From contig CM067372.1 in assembly GCA_034401795.1 (NCBI GenBank), forward strand, positions 39,170,520 through 39,234,519: a stretch of 64,000 nt of DNA, written 5' to 3'. Below are positions 10,068 to 19,360 of this stretch, piece after piece. The notes under the pieces are model-generated. The model did not search any database. It was given only the letters and a program-made list of their open reading frames with translations, and was not told the DNA's origin. Position 1 is the stretch's first letter. Each line of letters opens with the position of its first letter. Source of the stretch: Chaetoderma sp. LZ-2023a (taxonomy: Eukaryota; Mollusca; Caudofoveata; Chaetodermatida; Chaetodermatidae). The position numbers and the translations under genes were made by a program.

Positions 10068-10307
10068 TTGATGGTGATTGGATTGGTCATTGCTGCCGCA
10101 GCCAGGTTCAGATCATTGTACCAACTTACGCCCACTCACATCGCTTCACTGGTCGAGGCCGTACTTGCAAACCCGCAATTTCTCGCTATGTTCGCTGCCA
10201 GTTTTCAGGTAGCCAATCAGATTTCTGCCTACTTCAATCTCGCTATATATCTAAAAGTAGATATCGACGGAGAGCAAAATGCGAGACACGAATGTCAATC
10301 TATGTGA
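10068..10307 (+). CDS. Weak candidate open reading frame, unknown product
   Basis: A 79-codon frame, ATG to TGA, in a patch clearly richer in G+C and CpG than its surroundings (about 10060-10280). The translation is biased like a soluble protein: alanine-rich near the start, then LTPTHIASLVEAVLANPQ, FAASFQVANQISAYF and LKVDIDGEQ. I recognise no family. A GT follows TTTTCAG at about 10209, so it could be read as an exon end or as chance. The overlapping +1 frame is equally open, and CCAATCAGAT-type motifs are common in mobile elements, so a decayed repeat is as likely. No polyadenylation or promoter signal is evident. Confidence 0.15.
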   Translation: MMVIGLVIAAAARFRSLYQLTPTHIASLVEAVLANPQFLAMFAASFQVANQISAYFNLAIYLKVDIDGEQNARHECQSM

Positions 10308-10440
10308 TTGACAGTATATTAGTAGGATGGTAATAACTGAGCAATTTTATTAGGCGGTAGTTGACTGACCTCATGACATTTCGCGGACTTAGCCCAGACA
10401 TCAAAAGCCTGCAAGCACGGGACACAACACGGGAGCGTTA

Positions 10441-10880
10441 GTGGGAGGGCGAGACCGTGCGATAGGATGATGGGTTCAGAGTGGGAGGGCGAGACCGTGC
10501 GATAGGACGATGGGTTCAGAGTGGGAGGGCGAGACCGTGCGATAGGACGATGGGTTCAGAGTGGGAGGGCGAGACCGTGTGATAGGACGATGGGTTCAGA
10601 GTGGGAGGGCGAGACCGTGCGATATGACGATGGGTTCAGAGTGGGAGGGCGAGACCGTGAGATAGGACGATGGGTTCAGAGTGGGAGGGCGAGACCGTGC
10701 GATAGGACGATGGGTTCAGAGTGGGAGGGTGAGACCGTGAGATAGGACGATGGGTTCAGAGTGGGAGGGTGAGACCGTGAGATAGGACGATGGGTTCAGA
10801 GTGGGAGGGTGAGACCGTGAGATAGGACGATGGGTTCAGAGTGGGAGGGTGAGACCGTGAGATAGGACGATGGGTTCAGA
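10441..10880. repeat. 40-bp tandem array, 11 units
   Basis: Eleven near-identical 40-bp units: GTGGGAGGGCGAGACCGTGC followed by GATAGGACGATGGGTTCAGA. Variants are clustered: the last four units share GGGTGAGACCGTGA. GC content is far above the flanks. As 40 is not divisible by three, the apparent frame through it cycles through all frames and is not a gene. Confidence 0.95.
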
Positions 10881-10920
10881 TATGTATGTGTCAAATTGAC
10901 ATAAACACTTTCAGCATTAA

Positions 10921-11068
10921 CCCTTTAACGCACAAATCCCTGAAAAAGTAAATTCTTTATGACATAAATCTTATTCTGTTGAATATTTTGAAATTAATTT
11001 AACTGGAAGCCATTTTTCTATATAGTTGCCTTGAAGATGAGTATATGCAGAATTTATCAGCGAAAGGG
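10921..11068. mobile_element. Family E foldback element
   Basis: TTAA at 10917-10920 and 11069-11072. Ends CCCTTTAACGCACAAAT and TTTATCAGCGAAAGGG. The centre has CTGTTGAATATTTTGAAATT and ACTGGAAGCC, one arm of the shared core. The second arm is missing. Confidence 0.8.
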
Positions 11069-11072
11069 TTAA

Positions 11073-11210
11073 TGTTCAAATTTGGTGCAGATAATTTAAA
11101 TTTTTTCATAGAAAATGACCATTTGTAAGTCAAGTCAAGAAGACTTTTCTTAATTTACTGAGCTTCAGTGGAAAAACATCAGTCCTACATTACATGGCAG
11201 CTTCCAAGTG
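11073..11210. mobile_element. Family B fragment
   Basis: It starts at the TTAA that closes the preceding E element and shows TTTAAATTTTTTCATAGAAA, CCATTTGTAAG and AAGAAGACTTTTCTT, diverged B features. Confidence 0.4.
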
Positions 11211-11326
11211 AATCAATTATTTGAGACGTTTGTAAAATTAAAATCACAGACATATATACCATAGACTGTTTATGCCTGCTAGAATATAACACACTTGTAT
11301 CTTCAGTACATTAATGCCACTGTCAC

Positions 11327-11727
11327 ATAATAGTCATGTAATATATAGTTATGAAATATCTAGTCACGTAGTATATAGTCACATAATATATACTCATGTA
11401 ATATATAGTTACATCATATCGAGTCATCACGTATCTAGTCAAGTAATATCTAGTCATGTGATATCTAGTCACGTAATACTTAATTACATAGTATGTAGTC
11501 GTGTAATATATAGTCGCATAATATCTAGTCACGGAATATATAGTCAGGTAATATATAGTCATGCTGTATCTAGTCACAATATTTAGTCACAGTCACTTTA
11601 TATCTAGTCATGTAATATAAAATCACAATATCTAGTCGCATAATATCTGGTCATGTAATATCTAGTCACATAGTATATAGTTGTGTTATATCTAGTCACA
11701 TAGTATCTAGTCATGTAATATCTATCA
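11327..11727. repeat. 15-bp tandem array
   Basis: About 27 imperfect 15-bp units of the form AATATCTAGTCACGT, with TATAG/CTAG and CATGT/CACGT/CATAGT variants. The unit is divisible by three, which creates open frames on both strands with a Ser/His/Tyr/Val pattern. No other coding signal. Confidence 0.9.
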
Positions 11728-11807
11728 CCATTCGATTGAGTGAATAGCTTTTAGTCATCAAGATTGATAAAGAAAGTTGAAAATGAAAATGAAACATCTT
11801 TTCTTTT

Positions 11808-11935
11808 CTTAGTGACTGTCCATTTGCGGGCAAGGAGACAACTATTTTTGAAAATTGTCACTGGAATAACTGGCTCACTAATCGAGCCAGCCATTCCAGT
11901 GACGAATTACAAATTTTTTTTTTAAATATGACCAC
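11808..11935. mobile_element. Family B foldback fragment
   Basis: The core palindrome is intact: TCACTGGAATAACTGGCTC facing GAGCCAGCCATTCCAGTGA, preceded by GTCCATTTGCGGGCAAGGAG. Both TTAA ends are lost. Confidence 0.7.
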
Positions 11936-12307
11936 ATGCTTCCACTGAATCAATATAGTCTACGCAAATGCTTTGGCATCGTAGTTTATAATTCTAGACT
12001 TATTATTCTCCCACCTCCACCTCCACAAAGGATACATAATTATCTCATATGTGTGGCTGATAACCCAACAATTGAATTCTGACACAGATTCCACCCACAC
12101 CACTCTCAATATCCACACCCACACTTCTCCCCGTGGGCAGACCCACATCTCGCTGTAAATTTACTTACATCTCTCTAGAGCTGCTTCAAATGAGATGTTA
12201 AACAATCATTTGTAATAATTCTTAGACTGGCAGTCGGCTTGGCATCAATATATATTTGATTACTCATCTCTGATAAGCAGGTGGACTGATGGAACATTGA
12301 CCGTTAA

Positions 12308-12732
12308 CCCTTTTACACTCAAGCCAGCTAAAAACACATTCTGCACTGGTCTTGAGAAATGTCCATAATTTGCAGACAGAGATGAGTTTGTGACGGTATT
12401 GGCATCGATCGATCCCTGAACCTCCTGACTATCAATTTCCAGAAAACTACAGGTAAACTGTTGAATATTTTGAAACTGATTTGACTGGTCAAATTAGCTT
12501 CAAAATATTCAACAGAATGTTTATTAAACATACAATTCGTCCAACAACGATTAGTCCATTATCAATTACGGTTTCGTGAAAAATTTATCTACATCATTCA
12601 TGACGTCATGTGGTAATTGATTATGATGTCAGGCTACACGCCACTTAGTTGGTTATGACATCATATGATTGATGGGTAACCTAGAAAGCGGCGTTGAAAA
12701 ATTTTCTTGACCAAATTTAATGATTAAAGGGG
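12308..12732. mobile_element. Family B element split by an A insertion
   Basis: Left half from TTAA (12304-12307): CCCTTTTACACTC, CCAGCTAAAAACACATTCTG, GGTCTTGAGAAATGTCC. Right half after about 12693: AAATTTTCTTGACCAAATTT and AAAGGGG before TTAG (12733-12736). A family A copy lies between, in place of the palindromic core. Confidence 0.7.
12386..12693 (-). mobile_element. Family A foldback element, copy A4, nested in B
   Basis: Reverse orientation: GATCGATCGATCC, TATCAATTTCCAGAAAACTA, a core with the loop deleted (GTTGAATATTTTGAAACTG then CAAAATATTCAACAG), ATACAATTCGT, CATCATTCATGACGTCAT and GACATCATATGATTGATGG. The TIR ends are degraded. Confidence 0.75.
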
Positions 12733-12736
12733 TTAG

Positions 12737-12993
12737 GTGAATGAATCAACTCACTTTGTCTACTTTGTGATTTTCTGATTATGCCAAACAAAAGGTTATC
12801 AACCATATTGATCGCATGTCTGTGTCTAGAGTTTGTACCCATTTCAGACTTGGTCTCCGTAAAACTGTGCATCTCGCGGGCTACGTCTGAGCTCTGTTCA
12901 GTATTCTAGTCTGAGCTCTGGTCAGTATTTTAAGGAAAATTTGACTGAGCATTCTCGGTAACAAGGACTTGCATTCAGATTTCTGTTAGAATA
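12737..12993. other. Unassigned spacer
   Basis: It contains a short duplication, GTCTGAGCTCTG(T/G)TCAGTATT, at about 12885-12930, and nothing else recognisable. Confidence 0.4.
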
Positions 12994-13383
12994 ATGGACT
13001 TTTCAAAGTTTCCATCTATTATATGATGTCATAATCAACTATGTGACGTGTAGGGTGAAGTCATTATCATGACGCCACGAATGACGCGATATAATCCGTC
13101 TTTAGCGCTTAATAATCTGATACGTGTGAATTGTATGTCTTTACCATTAATTTTAATAAACATTCTGTTGAATATTTTGAAACTACTTTGACTGGGCGCT
13201 GTTGCTACCTTGGGCAGCAACAGCGGCAAGTCAAATTAGTTTCAAAATATTCAACAGCTTACATGTATAGTTTTCTGGAAATTGATAGTCAGGAAGTTCA
13301 GAGATCGATCCCAACATGAGCGAGGTGTGAGTTGAGCTTAGATAAAAATGGGCGGGGCATAGATAATATTGGAAAGGGTCCAT
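12994..13383 (+). mobile_element. Family A foldback element, copy A5
   Basis: Full-length: left TGGACTTTTC, TATATGATGTCATAATCAAC, AATTGTATGTCTTTAC, a core with CTGGGCGCTGTTGCTACC / GGGCAGCAACAGC, GAAATTGATAGTCAGG, GATCGATCCCAACA, GGGCGGGGCATAG and right GGAAAGGGTCCA. The ends are close to AAT/ATT. Confidence 0.85.
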
Positions 13384-13574
13384 TGTCATGATGTTGGGTA
13401 TTTAACACGTACCTAATATCGTCGCTAGACAGACTGACCTTGAACAAAGTAGAACATTTGACATGTGTGTGTGTGGGCCAATGTCTGCTCGATATTGATC
13501 TCTCTAAAGCTAGTTAACCTCCCCCCGCCCCCTGCCGCTACAGACTTGATAGAATGTCAGAGGAATGATACTGA

Positions 13575-13700
13575 TGGAAATTAGTTTACTTGGAAGCTAT
13601 TGCTTCTTCAAGGAAGCCATTGCTTTTTCATGGAACCAAATGGCTTCCAGTCAGATTATTTTCAAAAAATTAAACCCCTTTCTTATGCAGTTGCCTTGAA
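13575..13700. mobile_element. Family E-like palindromic fragment
   Basis: AATTAGTTTACTTGGAAGC, an AAGGAAGCCATTGCTTTTTC loop duplication and GGCTTCCAGTCAGATTATTT form a palindrome related to the E core. The termini are not found. The following frame to 13788 has no support. Confidence 0.5.
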
Positions 13701-14057
13701 ATTTAGATATTCATCTATGGACAATTCCGCCTACCTTGAACTGAACAGCGGCGGATCCGGGTCTGTCTGGCTTCTGTCCACAGAATAAATACATTATGAC
13801 TGCATCATTATTGGATTCAAGCTCTGCACAAGAAGATTCACATCAACTTACAATTACATATACAGACAGATAGAAAAGATGTTATTTATTAAGCAAAGGA
13901 TAAATATTATGAAGCGCTCTTTGATTGACTTTGTTCAACTGTTACCATGATTTGTCATGGCCATTGATAACATACACTAGGTGGATAGTGTGTTTGCATT
14001 TGCAGGCATACCGGGTGACACTGTCCCTACAAAACCTCTTTTAAACACGTACCCATC
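13701..14057. other. Unassigned stretch
   Basis: No repeat structure or coding signal is visible. Confidence 0.4.
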
Positions 14058-14061
14058 TTAA

Positions 14062-14266
14062 CTGTCTCACCGCTGGAAGCCACCAGACAATAATTACAAT
14101 GGACAATAACTCGGAACCTGCTGAATATTTTGAAAACAATTTGACTGAAAGTTGTTGGTGCCTTAGGCACCAACAACTTTCAGTCAAATTGTTTTCAAAA
14201 TATTTACTAGGTCTAGCGATATAACCCTTGAAATATGTTGTCTGCAAAAACTCAGCAGTCAAACAT
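14062..14266 (+). mobile_element. Family F foldback element, copy F1
   Basis: TTAA at 14058-14061 and 14267-14270. Ends CTGTCTCACCGCTGG and CTCAGCAGTCAAACA. The core has GAATATTTTGAAAACAATTT, GACTGAAAGTTGTTGGTGCC and the exact complement. It is the A-type core with shared changes in both arms (AAAACAA, GAAAGTTGTTGGTG). Confidence 0.85.
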
Positions 14267-14332
14267 TTAAACATCATGTGCCACTGTCCCTCATACACAC
14301 CTCCACAGCACCTATTCCACCCTTCGTATTAG

Positions 14333-14351
14333 CCCCCCCCCCCCCCCCCCG
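14333..14351 (+). repeat. Poly-C tract
   Basis: An uninterrupted run of about 18 C. Confidence 0.9.
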
Positions 14352-14377
14352 GGTCCCCCTGAGGGACACTTTCTTAA

Positions 14378-14608
14378 CCCATTAACACTGATATCAGCCA
14401 AAAACGGCCTCTGCCCTGGCCTTGAAAAATTTCCATTTACAGACCAAGAAAAGACTATTTTTTTAAATTTATGACTGGAATGACTGGCTCAATAATCAAG
14501 CCAGTCATTTCAGTGGTAAATTTTCTTAAAAAGCGGTCTCATGGTCTGCAAATGGACATTTTCTATGAGAAAATTGAAATTTTCTTGAACACATTTGAGT
14601 GTCAAAGG
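14378..14608. mobile_element. Family B foldback element
   Basis: Left TTAA (14374-14377), right decayed TTTA (14609-14612). Complete order: CCCATTAACACTGATATCAG, CCAAAAACGGCCTCTGC, GGCCTTGAAAAATTTCC, core GACTGGAATGACTGGCTC / AAGCCAGTCATTTCAGT, GGTCTGCAAATGGACATTTT, CTATGAGAAAATTGAAATTT and GAGTGTCAAAGG. Confidence 0.85.
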
Positions 14609-14655
14609 TTTAGACCATCAACGAACAGAAACGACAACTGCTTTATGACGTAAGG

Positions 14656-14712
14656 AACATTCTGTTGAATATTTTGAAACTAGTTCAAAATATTCAACAG
14701 GTTACCTGTATA
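14656..14712. mobile_element. Family A core, deletion derivative
   Basis: CATTCTGTTGAATATTTTGA immediately faces TTCAAAATATTCAACAGG, then TTACCTGTATAG. The middle of the palindrome is deleted, leaving a short hairpin. Confidence 0.65.
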
Positions 14713-14840
14713 GTTGTCATGTAAATGAAATGCTGTGTAATATTAGTGGGTTCATGCGCATGTGCCTAGCTATAATACATACGTGTATCCTTATCTTGAA
14801 CATCACATGCCATAGTCCGGAAGCCTTTATCTAGTCACTA

Positions 14841-15196
14841 AAGGTGCATATTCACACCAAAATGCTTGAAAATAAAATTGCTGAAATTATATACGTTTAA
14901 AGGCTTAAATTGTGTACCTCAATGTAATGAAAAGAAATAAATCTTAACATATGATGATTTCATTGCATATACCAAGATTTTTTAAGGCTTAGTTGTGAAT
15001 TTGAATTAGGGACCCGTGCCTCTAATTCAATTTGAAAACTTAAAAAAATTATATTAATATATATATATACAGAATGAAATCATCATATGCTAAGATTTAT
15101 TTCGTTTCATTACATTGAGGTACACAATTTGAGCCTCTAAAAGTATATAGTTTTAAAAGTTTTATTTTGAACCATTCTGCTGTGAATATGCACCTT
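14841..15196. mobile_element. 356-bp palindromic element
   Basis: Almost the whole element folds back. Outer arms AAGGTGCATATTCAC / GTGAATATGCACCTT, then TTGTGTACCTCAATGTAATG / CATTACATTGAGGTACACAA, then ATCTTAACATATGATGATTT / AAATCATCATATGCTAAGAT, and an inner stem GAATTAG...CTAATTC around GACCCGTGCC. A (TA)n patch lies at about 15052-15069. A non-autonomous DNA element is the natural reading. The target duplication is unclear. Confidence 0.88.
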
Positions 15197-15353
15197 AATG
15201 TCTGGGTCCCATTCATGCCATATCTAGACAGGTTTTATTTTCAATAAATTATGCCATTACGGATAACTTCCCTAGTTGTTATGGCCCCACACCGGAAGCC
15301 CCACACCAGAAGCTGCAAAACTCTGGTGCAGAACCCCTATAGTAATCACTGTG

Positions 15354-15397
15354 TCTGTCTGTCTGTGTATGTCTGCCTGCTTGCCTGCCTGCCTGCC

Positions 15398-15446
<49 letters not shown>

Positions 15447-15470
15447 GCCTGCCTGCCTGCCTGCCTATTG
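15354..15470 (+). repeat. CTGT/CTGC tetranucleotide tract
   Basis: (CTGT)n flanked by (CTGC)n runs. Open frames arise because the 12-bp cycle contains no stop. It directly precedes a modular repeat. Confidence 0.95.
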
Positions 15471-15965
15471 TCCACAATATTTTGTAAAGAGCATATCATA
15501 CAGAAACGCTTCAGATATTTTAATGATACCTGGTGTATGCCTCAGTTATGATAAGCAGATGTGCCTTTTGAAGAATTCACGTTTATAGGTTCAATATTTT
15601 GGATGAAAATTGGCTTTTTAATGCAAAATTGTGGTCAATTTCTTCATAAACAGCATATCATAAAGACCCACATCAGATATTTTATTAAAACTTGGTATAT
15701 GCCTCAGGTATGATATGCAGATGTGTCTTTTGCAGAATTCACGTTTATAGGATCAAGATTTTGGGTGAAAATAGGCTTTTTAATGCAAAAAGCTCATGAT
15801 TTTTGTCAATTTCCTCGTAAACACCATATCATACAGAATTGCTTAAAATAATTAAATAAAACTTGACATGTGGCTTCTTTATGAAGGGTAGAGGCACCTT
15901 TTCGATGAATCATCTTTATAGGGCCAAGATTTTTTAATGTAAAAACTTACAATTTTTGTCAATTT
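15471..15965 (+). repeat. Modular dispersed repeat, three modules
   Basis: Three modules of about 161-172 bp share CATATCATACAGAA, TCAGATATTTTA, CTTGGTATATGCCTCAG, CAGATGTG.CTTTTG, GAATTCACGTTTATAGG and GGCTTTTTAATGCAAAA. They start right after the CTGT tract, the same arrangement as at 7.4 kb. Not coding. Confidence 0.75.
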
Positions 15966-16109
15966 CCTTTTTTTTTAAAATAAAGTTCTTTATTGATTTT
16001 TCTTTTTCTTTTTAAAATTTTTTTAATAATATGAAGGCTTTGAATAAAATTGCTACCTACTACATAGAGAAAGGTATTTCCAGTGATTGCAGGGACATCT
16101 GAGTTAAAC

Positions 16110-16272
16110 AATATTGTCTTTATTTACACTGGTACCCATTTATCCTCCTGGTTCGAGAGAGGCAAGGAGTGAAGGAGATTGTCCAATGTCTCAAAAGATA
16201 CTCCGCCACTCAGGAGTGAACCCAGTTCTCCAGTTAAGAGGTCCAGAGGGCTAACCATTACACCAAACATCC
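16110..16272 (-). mobile_element. tRNA-derived SINE remnant (low confidence)
   Basis: Read on the minus strand, TGGTGTAATGGTTAGC resembles a pol III A box and GGGTTCACTCC a slightly degraded B box, about 30 bp apart, with a plausible anticodon arm between them. The tRNA-like part is followed (toward lower coordinates) by GGATAAATGGGTACCAG and AAATAAAGACAATATTG, like a SINE body and A-rich tail. I cannot name the family. An intact tRNA is unlikely because acceptor-stem pairing is absent. Confidence 0.5.
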
Positions 16273-16555
16273 TCTCGTCTTCTCACCGGGGAATTCATAT
16301 TACCTATGCCATTCTTGGATATTACTATGCTGTTGTTCCTCTAAGACTCTATAGATCCCAGCCTCATTGCCATCATATGCATATCCATCCCTCTAAAACA
16401 CTGATTGTACTATACACCCTTCTATCAAATTGGAGGGATCCAGTCTAGCACTCAAGTATCTAATGACATGGCAAAATATGCCACTTGCTAACTCAGAACA
16501 ATGACATGGTGTAGGTCTGTCAGGAAAGGAGCCAAGGTTTGACAGTATGATCATC
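16273..16555. other. Unassigned stretch
   Basis: No structure recognised. Confidence 0.35.
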
Positions 16556-16792
16556 TCAACTGTATGTCTTTGGTGAATCTACAATTAAATAAACATTTTG
16601 CGAATAATTTGACAGATTCCAGTCAAATTAGTTTCAAAATATTCATTGGATGCTGGTCTAGTGGTAGGCTACTCGCCACCCAAACGCGAGGCAGAAGAAA
16701 TGGGTGGTGCATAGCTAGAAATGGACGGTGCTTAGCTAGAAATGCATAGCTAGAAATGGGCGCTGCATAGCTAGAAATGGCTCCCTCTGTTG
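16556..16792 (+). mobile_element. Family A element, degenerate copy A7
   Basis: CTGTATGTCTTTGGT, TAAATAAACATTTTG, then a deleted core (AATTTGACAGATTCCAGTC, AATTAGTTTCAAAATATTC). The right end has three or four short repeats of GCATAGCTAGAAATGG and finishes GAAATGGCTCCCTC. Confidence 0.65.
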
Positions 16793-17023
16793 TACCACTA
16801 TCCTTATGATTTGTTTCACAGTACCTACATTCCCTATCTATTGAGCCTTCTCCAGAGATCCATGCTCTATAGTGTGCTAATAGTGTCTTATGTCCAAGTA
16901 GAGAGATTAGCTACCAACCTACGCTATTCTTGGAGAGTGAGTCGCATTGTTCCAGTGAGTGGTTCAAGAACGCACACTGCTCTCATTGCTTACTGTACGT
17001 AGCAGTGTCTGTAAGCCTTGAAC
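16793..17023. other. Unassigned stretch
   Basis: A 70-codon open frame from 16790 has no supporting signal. No repeat recognised. Confidence 0.3.
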
Positions 17024-18015
17024 ATCAAGTCATGACACAGTGCCTACTTACCATCTATGCCTGAACACCATGCCACCATACAGGGCTTACCCTCCACACG
17101 TGAACATCAGGTCACCACACAGTGATTACCCTGCACACTTGAACATCAGGCCACCAAACACTGATTACCTCTGCACTTGAACACCAGGCCACAACACCAG
17201 GCCACCACACAGTGGTTAGCCTCCACACTTGAACCCCAGTCCACCACACAGTGATTACCCTCCACACTTGAACACAAGGCCACCACACAGTGATTACCCT
17301 CAACACTTGAACACCAGGCCACCAAACACTGATGACCCTCCACACTTGAACACCATGCCACCACAGTGGTTACCCTCCACACTTGAACACCAGGCCACCA
17401 CACAGTGATTACCCTCCACACTTGAACACCAGGCCAACACACAGTGATTACCCTCTGCACTTGAACACCAGGCCACCACACAGTGATTACCCTCTGCAAT
17501 TTAACACCATGCCACCACAATGATTACCCTCTGCACTTGAACACCAGGCCACCACACAGTGATTACCCTCTACATTTGAGCACCAGGCCACCACACAAGG
17601 CTTCTTACCCTTCAAACTTGAACACCAAGCCATCACTCCGTGATTACCCTCTACACTTGAACACCAGGCCATCACCCAGTGATTACCCTCTATACTTGTA
17701 CGCCTAGCCATGACCCAGTGATTACCCTCTACACTTGAACACCAGGCCTCCACACACTGCTTACCCTTCACACTTGAACACCAGGCCACCACCCAGTAAT
17801 AACCCTCTGCACTTAAACACCAGGCCACCACTCAGTGATTACCCTCTACACTTGATCACCAGGCCACCATACAGTGATTACCCTCCACACTTGAACACCA
17901 GGCCACCATCCTGATTATCCTCTGAACTTGAACACCAGGCCATCCAACACACTGATTACCCTCCACACTTGAACACCAGGCCACCACCTTGTCACTTCCC
18001 TCTATGTTTGAACAT
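17024..18015. repeat. 39-bp tandem array, about 25 units
   Basis: The unit is TGATTACCCTCCACACTTG then AACACCAGGCCACCACACAG, with CTGCAC/CTACAC and CCATGCC variants and a few length variants (for example AGGCTTCTTACC). Long open frames on either strand follow from the unit length being divisible by three and are unlikely to be genes. Confidence 0.95.
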
Positions 18016-18368
18016 CAGGCTCACACACGTATATGTAATATGCTAACAATAATGCAGCACAGTTCCTCAGGTATATCAATAATATATATAATGCGATGCT
18101 TTAACTAGGGTTATGATACATCTTTTTCCCGGATTCGTCCTCTTTTTTGGTCAGTAAATCTCCATCTGGTCGGCTTTGAAAGATACGTAATAATTTTTCT
18201 GGGTCAAATATTAATTGTAGAGCAGACATGATGGCAAATATGGGTGAAATAGAACCATTTGACAGCCAAATTGGGATACATATTTACCTCAGGAAAAGCA
18301 GGAGATGCTATCTGAGAGCATCTAGATTTTTTTTTTCCGGGGGGTAAGGAGTGTGTGTGGGTGATGAG

Positions 18369-18386
18369 GGGGGGGGGGGGGGGGGG
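18369..18386 (+). repeat. Poly-G tract
   Basis: About 18 G, in a G-rich context starting near 18338. Confidence 0.85.
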
Positions 18387-18490
18387 ATGGAGACCCCACA
18401 CCCCGTACTCACCATCTGGTTCGGCTTTCGCCTTTATCGTTCTTGTTCTCTATTCCAATAGCTCAGATATGGCAACCCACACTACTTTAA

Positions 18491-18650
18491 CCCTATCATC
18501 CTAAAAAGATTTCTATTTTCTTGTAGAAAATCAGTTATCCAGCCATTCATTCCAGGGGTAAATTTTAAAAGATAGTCTTATATTGGTCCACAAATGGACA
18601 TTTCTCAAGATGACTGCGGACATTTTTACTGGCTTGAGTGCTAAAGGGGT
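18491..18650. mobile_element. Family B element, one arm deleted
   Basis: Left TTAA 18487-18490. CCCTATCATCCTAAAAAG, TTATCCAGCCATTCATTCCA, GGTAAATTTTAAAAGATAGT, CCACAAATGGACATTTCTC, GCTTGAGTGCTAAAGGGG. The left core arm is missing. Confidence 0.7.
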
Positions 18651-18660
18651 AAATGGTGTC

Positions 18661-18712
18661 AGCTGAATATTTAGAAATCAATCTGTCTAAAGGCTGTTGC
18701 TGCTGGCAACTA
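18661..18712 (+). mobile_element. A-type palindromic core, left part
   Basis: GCTGAATATTTAGAAATCAA, GGCTGTTGCTGCTGGCAACT. It stops at a TTAA where a larger element is inserted and continues at 19316. Confidence 0.65.
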
Positions 18713-18716
18713 TTAA

Positions 18717-19311
18717 AGAGGCATTACCTGCGAGCTAATATCAATTTTTGAAATTTTAAATACTTTGATTGCGATGTAACGAGCTTAGTATACTATTAAT
18801 GCATACTAATTATTTTACACAAATTCTGATTGTCACCCGTATTTGTTATGCTATTGTTGCTCTGGATAAATAGATACGCCCACACGGGTTTCTTACATTT
18901 CTTTATGGATCACTCAGATTGGAGGCAACTCAGAAAATCGTAAATATGTCTAGACAGTCACCGAAAATAGTGGTGCCAGTGTGTTGCGAACCACCATGTA
19001 GCCTCAAAGAACAAAGCCTAATAGAGCCGAGCAGCGCTGAACAACAATAATTTATAGAGCCGATATCAAATGAATTAATCAGTTGGCTACAGCGCCTGGT
19101 CTACTAAATACTCTGGCATTCTGTGAAATTTGTAAGTTCTGTTTATATTGCAATTTTAATATTTGTGAAATCCATAATTTGCATCTTGTTTACTATTACG
19201 TGGACGTATTTATAAGAAACGCTGTTCAAGAGTGAGTATTGCCACACTAGAAGCATTTGATCCACATGCCTTCTGTATATTAAATTTTGAGATTTACCAG
19301 GTATTAGGTCT
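18717..19311. mobile_element. TTAA-flanked 595-bp element
   Basis: TTAA at 18713-18716 and 19312-19315. The ends AGAGGCATTACCTGC and CAGGTATTAGGTCT are imperfect inverted repeats (10 of the first 14 positions), and ATTTTTGAAATTTTAA / TTAAATTTTGAGAT extends them. The interior is unrelated to other families here and has no long frame. Confidence 0.7.
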
Positions 19312-19315
19312 TTAA

Positions 19316-19360
19316 AGTTGCTTTCAAAATATTCATCAACTTTTCTCTTCGCTTACCCGT
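19316..19360 (+). mobile_element. A-type palindromic core, right part
   Basis: GTTGCTTTCAAAATATTCAT and CAACTTTTC complete the hairpin begun at 18661. Confidence 0.65.

Noticed and set aside
10441-10880. CRISPR-like or coding 40-bp repeat
   Set aside because: No spacers; the unit shifts frame every copy.
11314-11586. Ser/His/Val/Ile repeat protein
   Set aside because: 15-bp array, open on both strands; no other support.
15251-15551. Cys/Leu/Ser-rich open frames over the CTGT tract
   Set aside because: Tetranucleotide repeat translation without stops; open on both strands.
17112-17831. Trp/Val/Cys-rich minus-strand and Pro/His plus-strand frames
   Set aside because: Translation of the 39-bp array in different registers.
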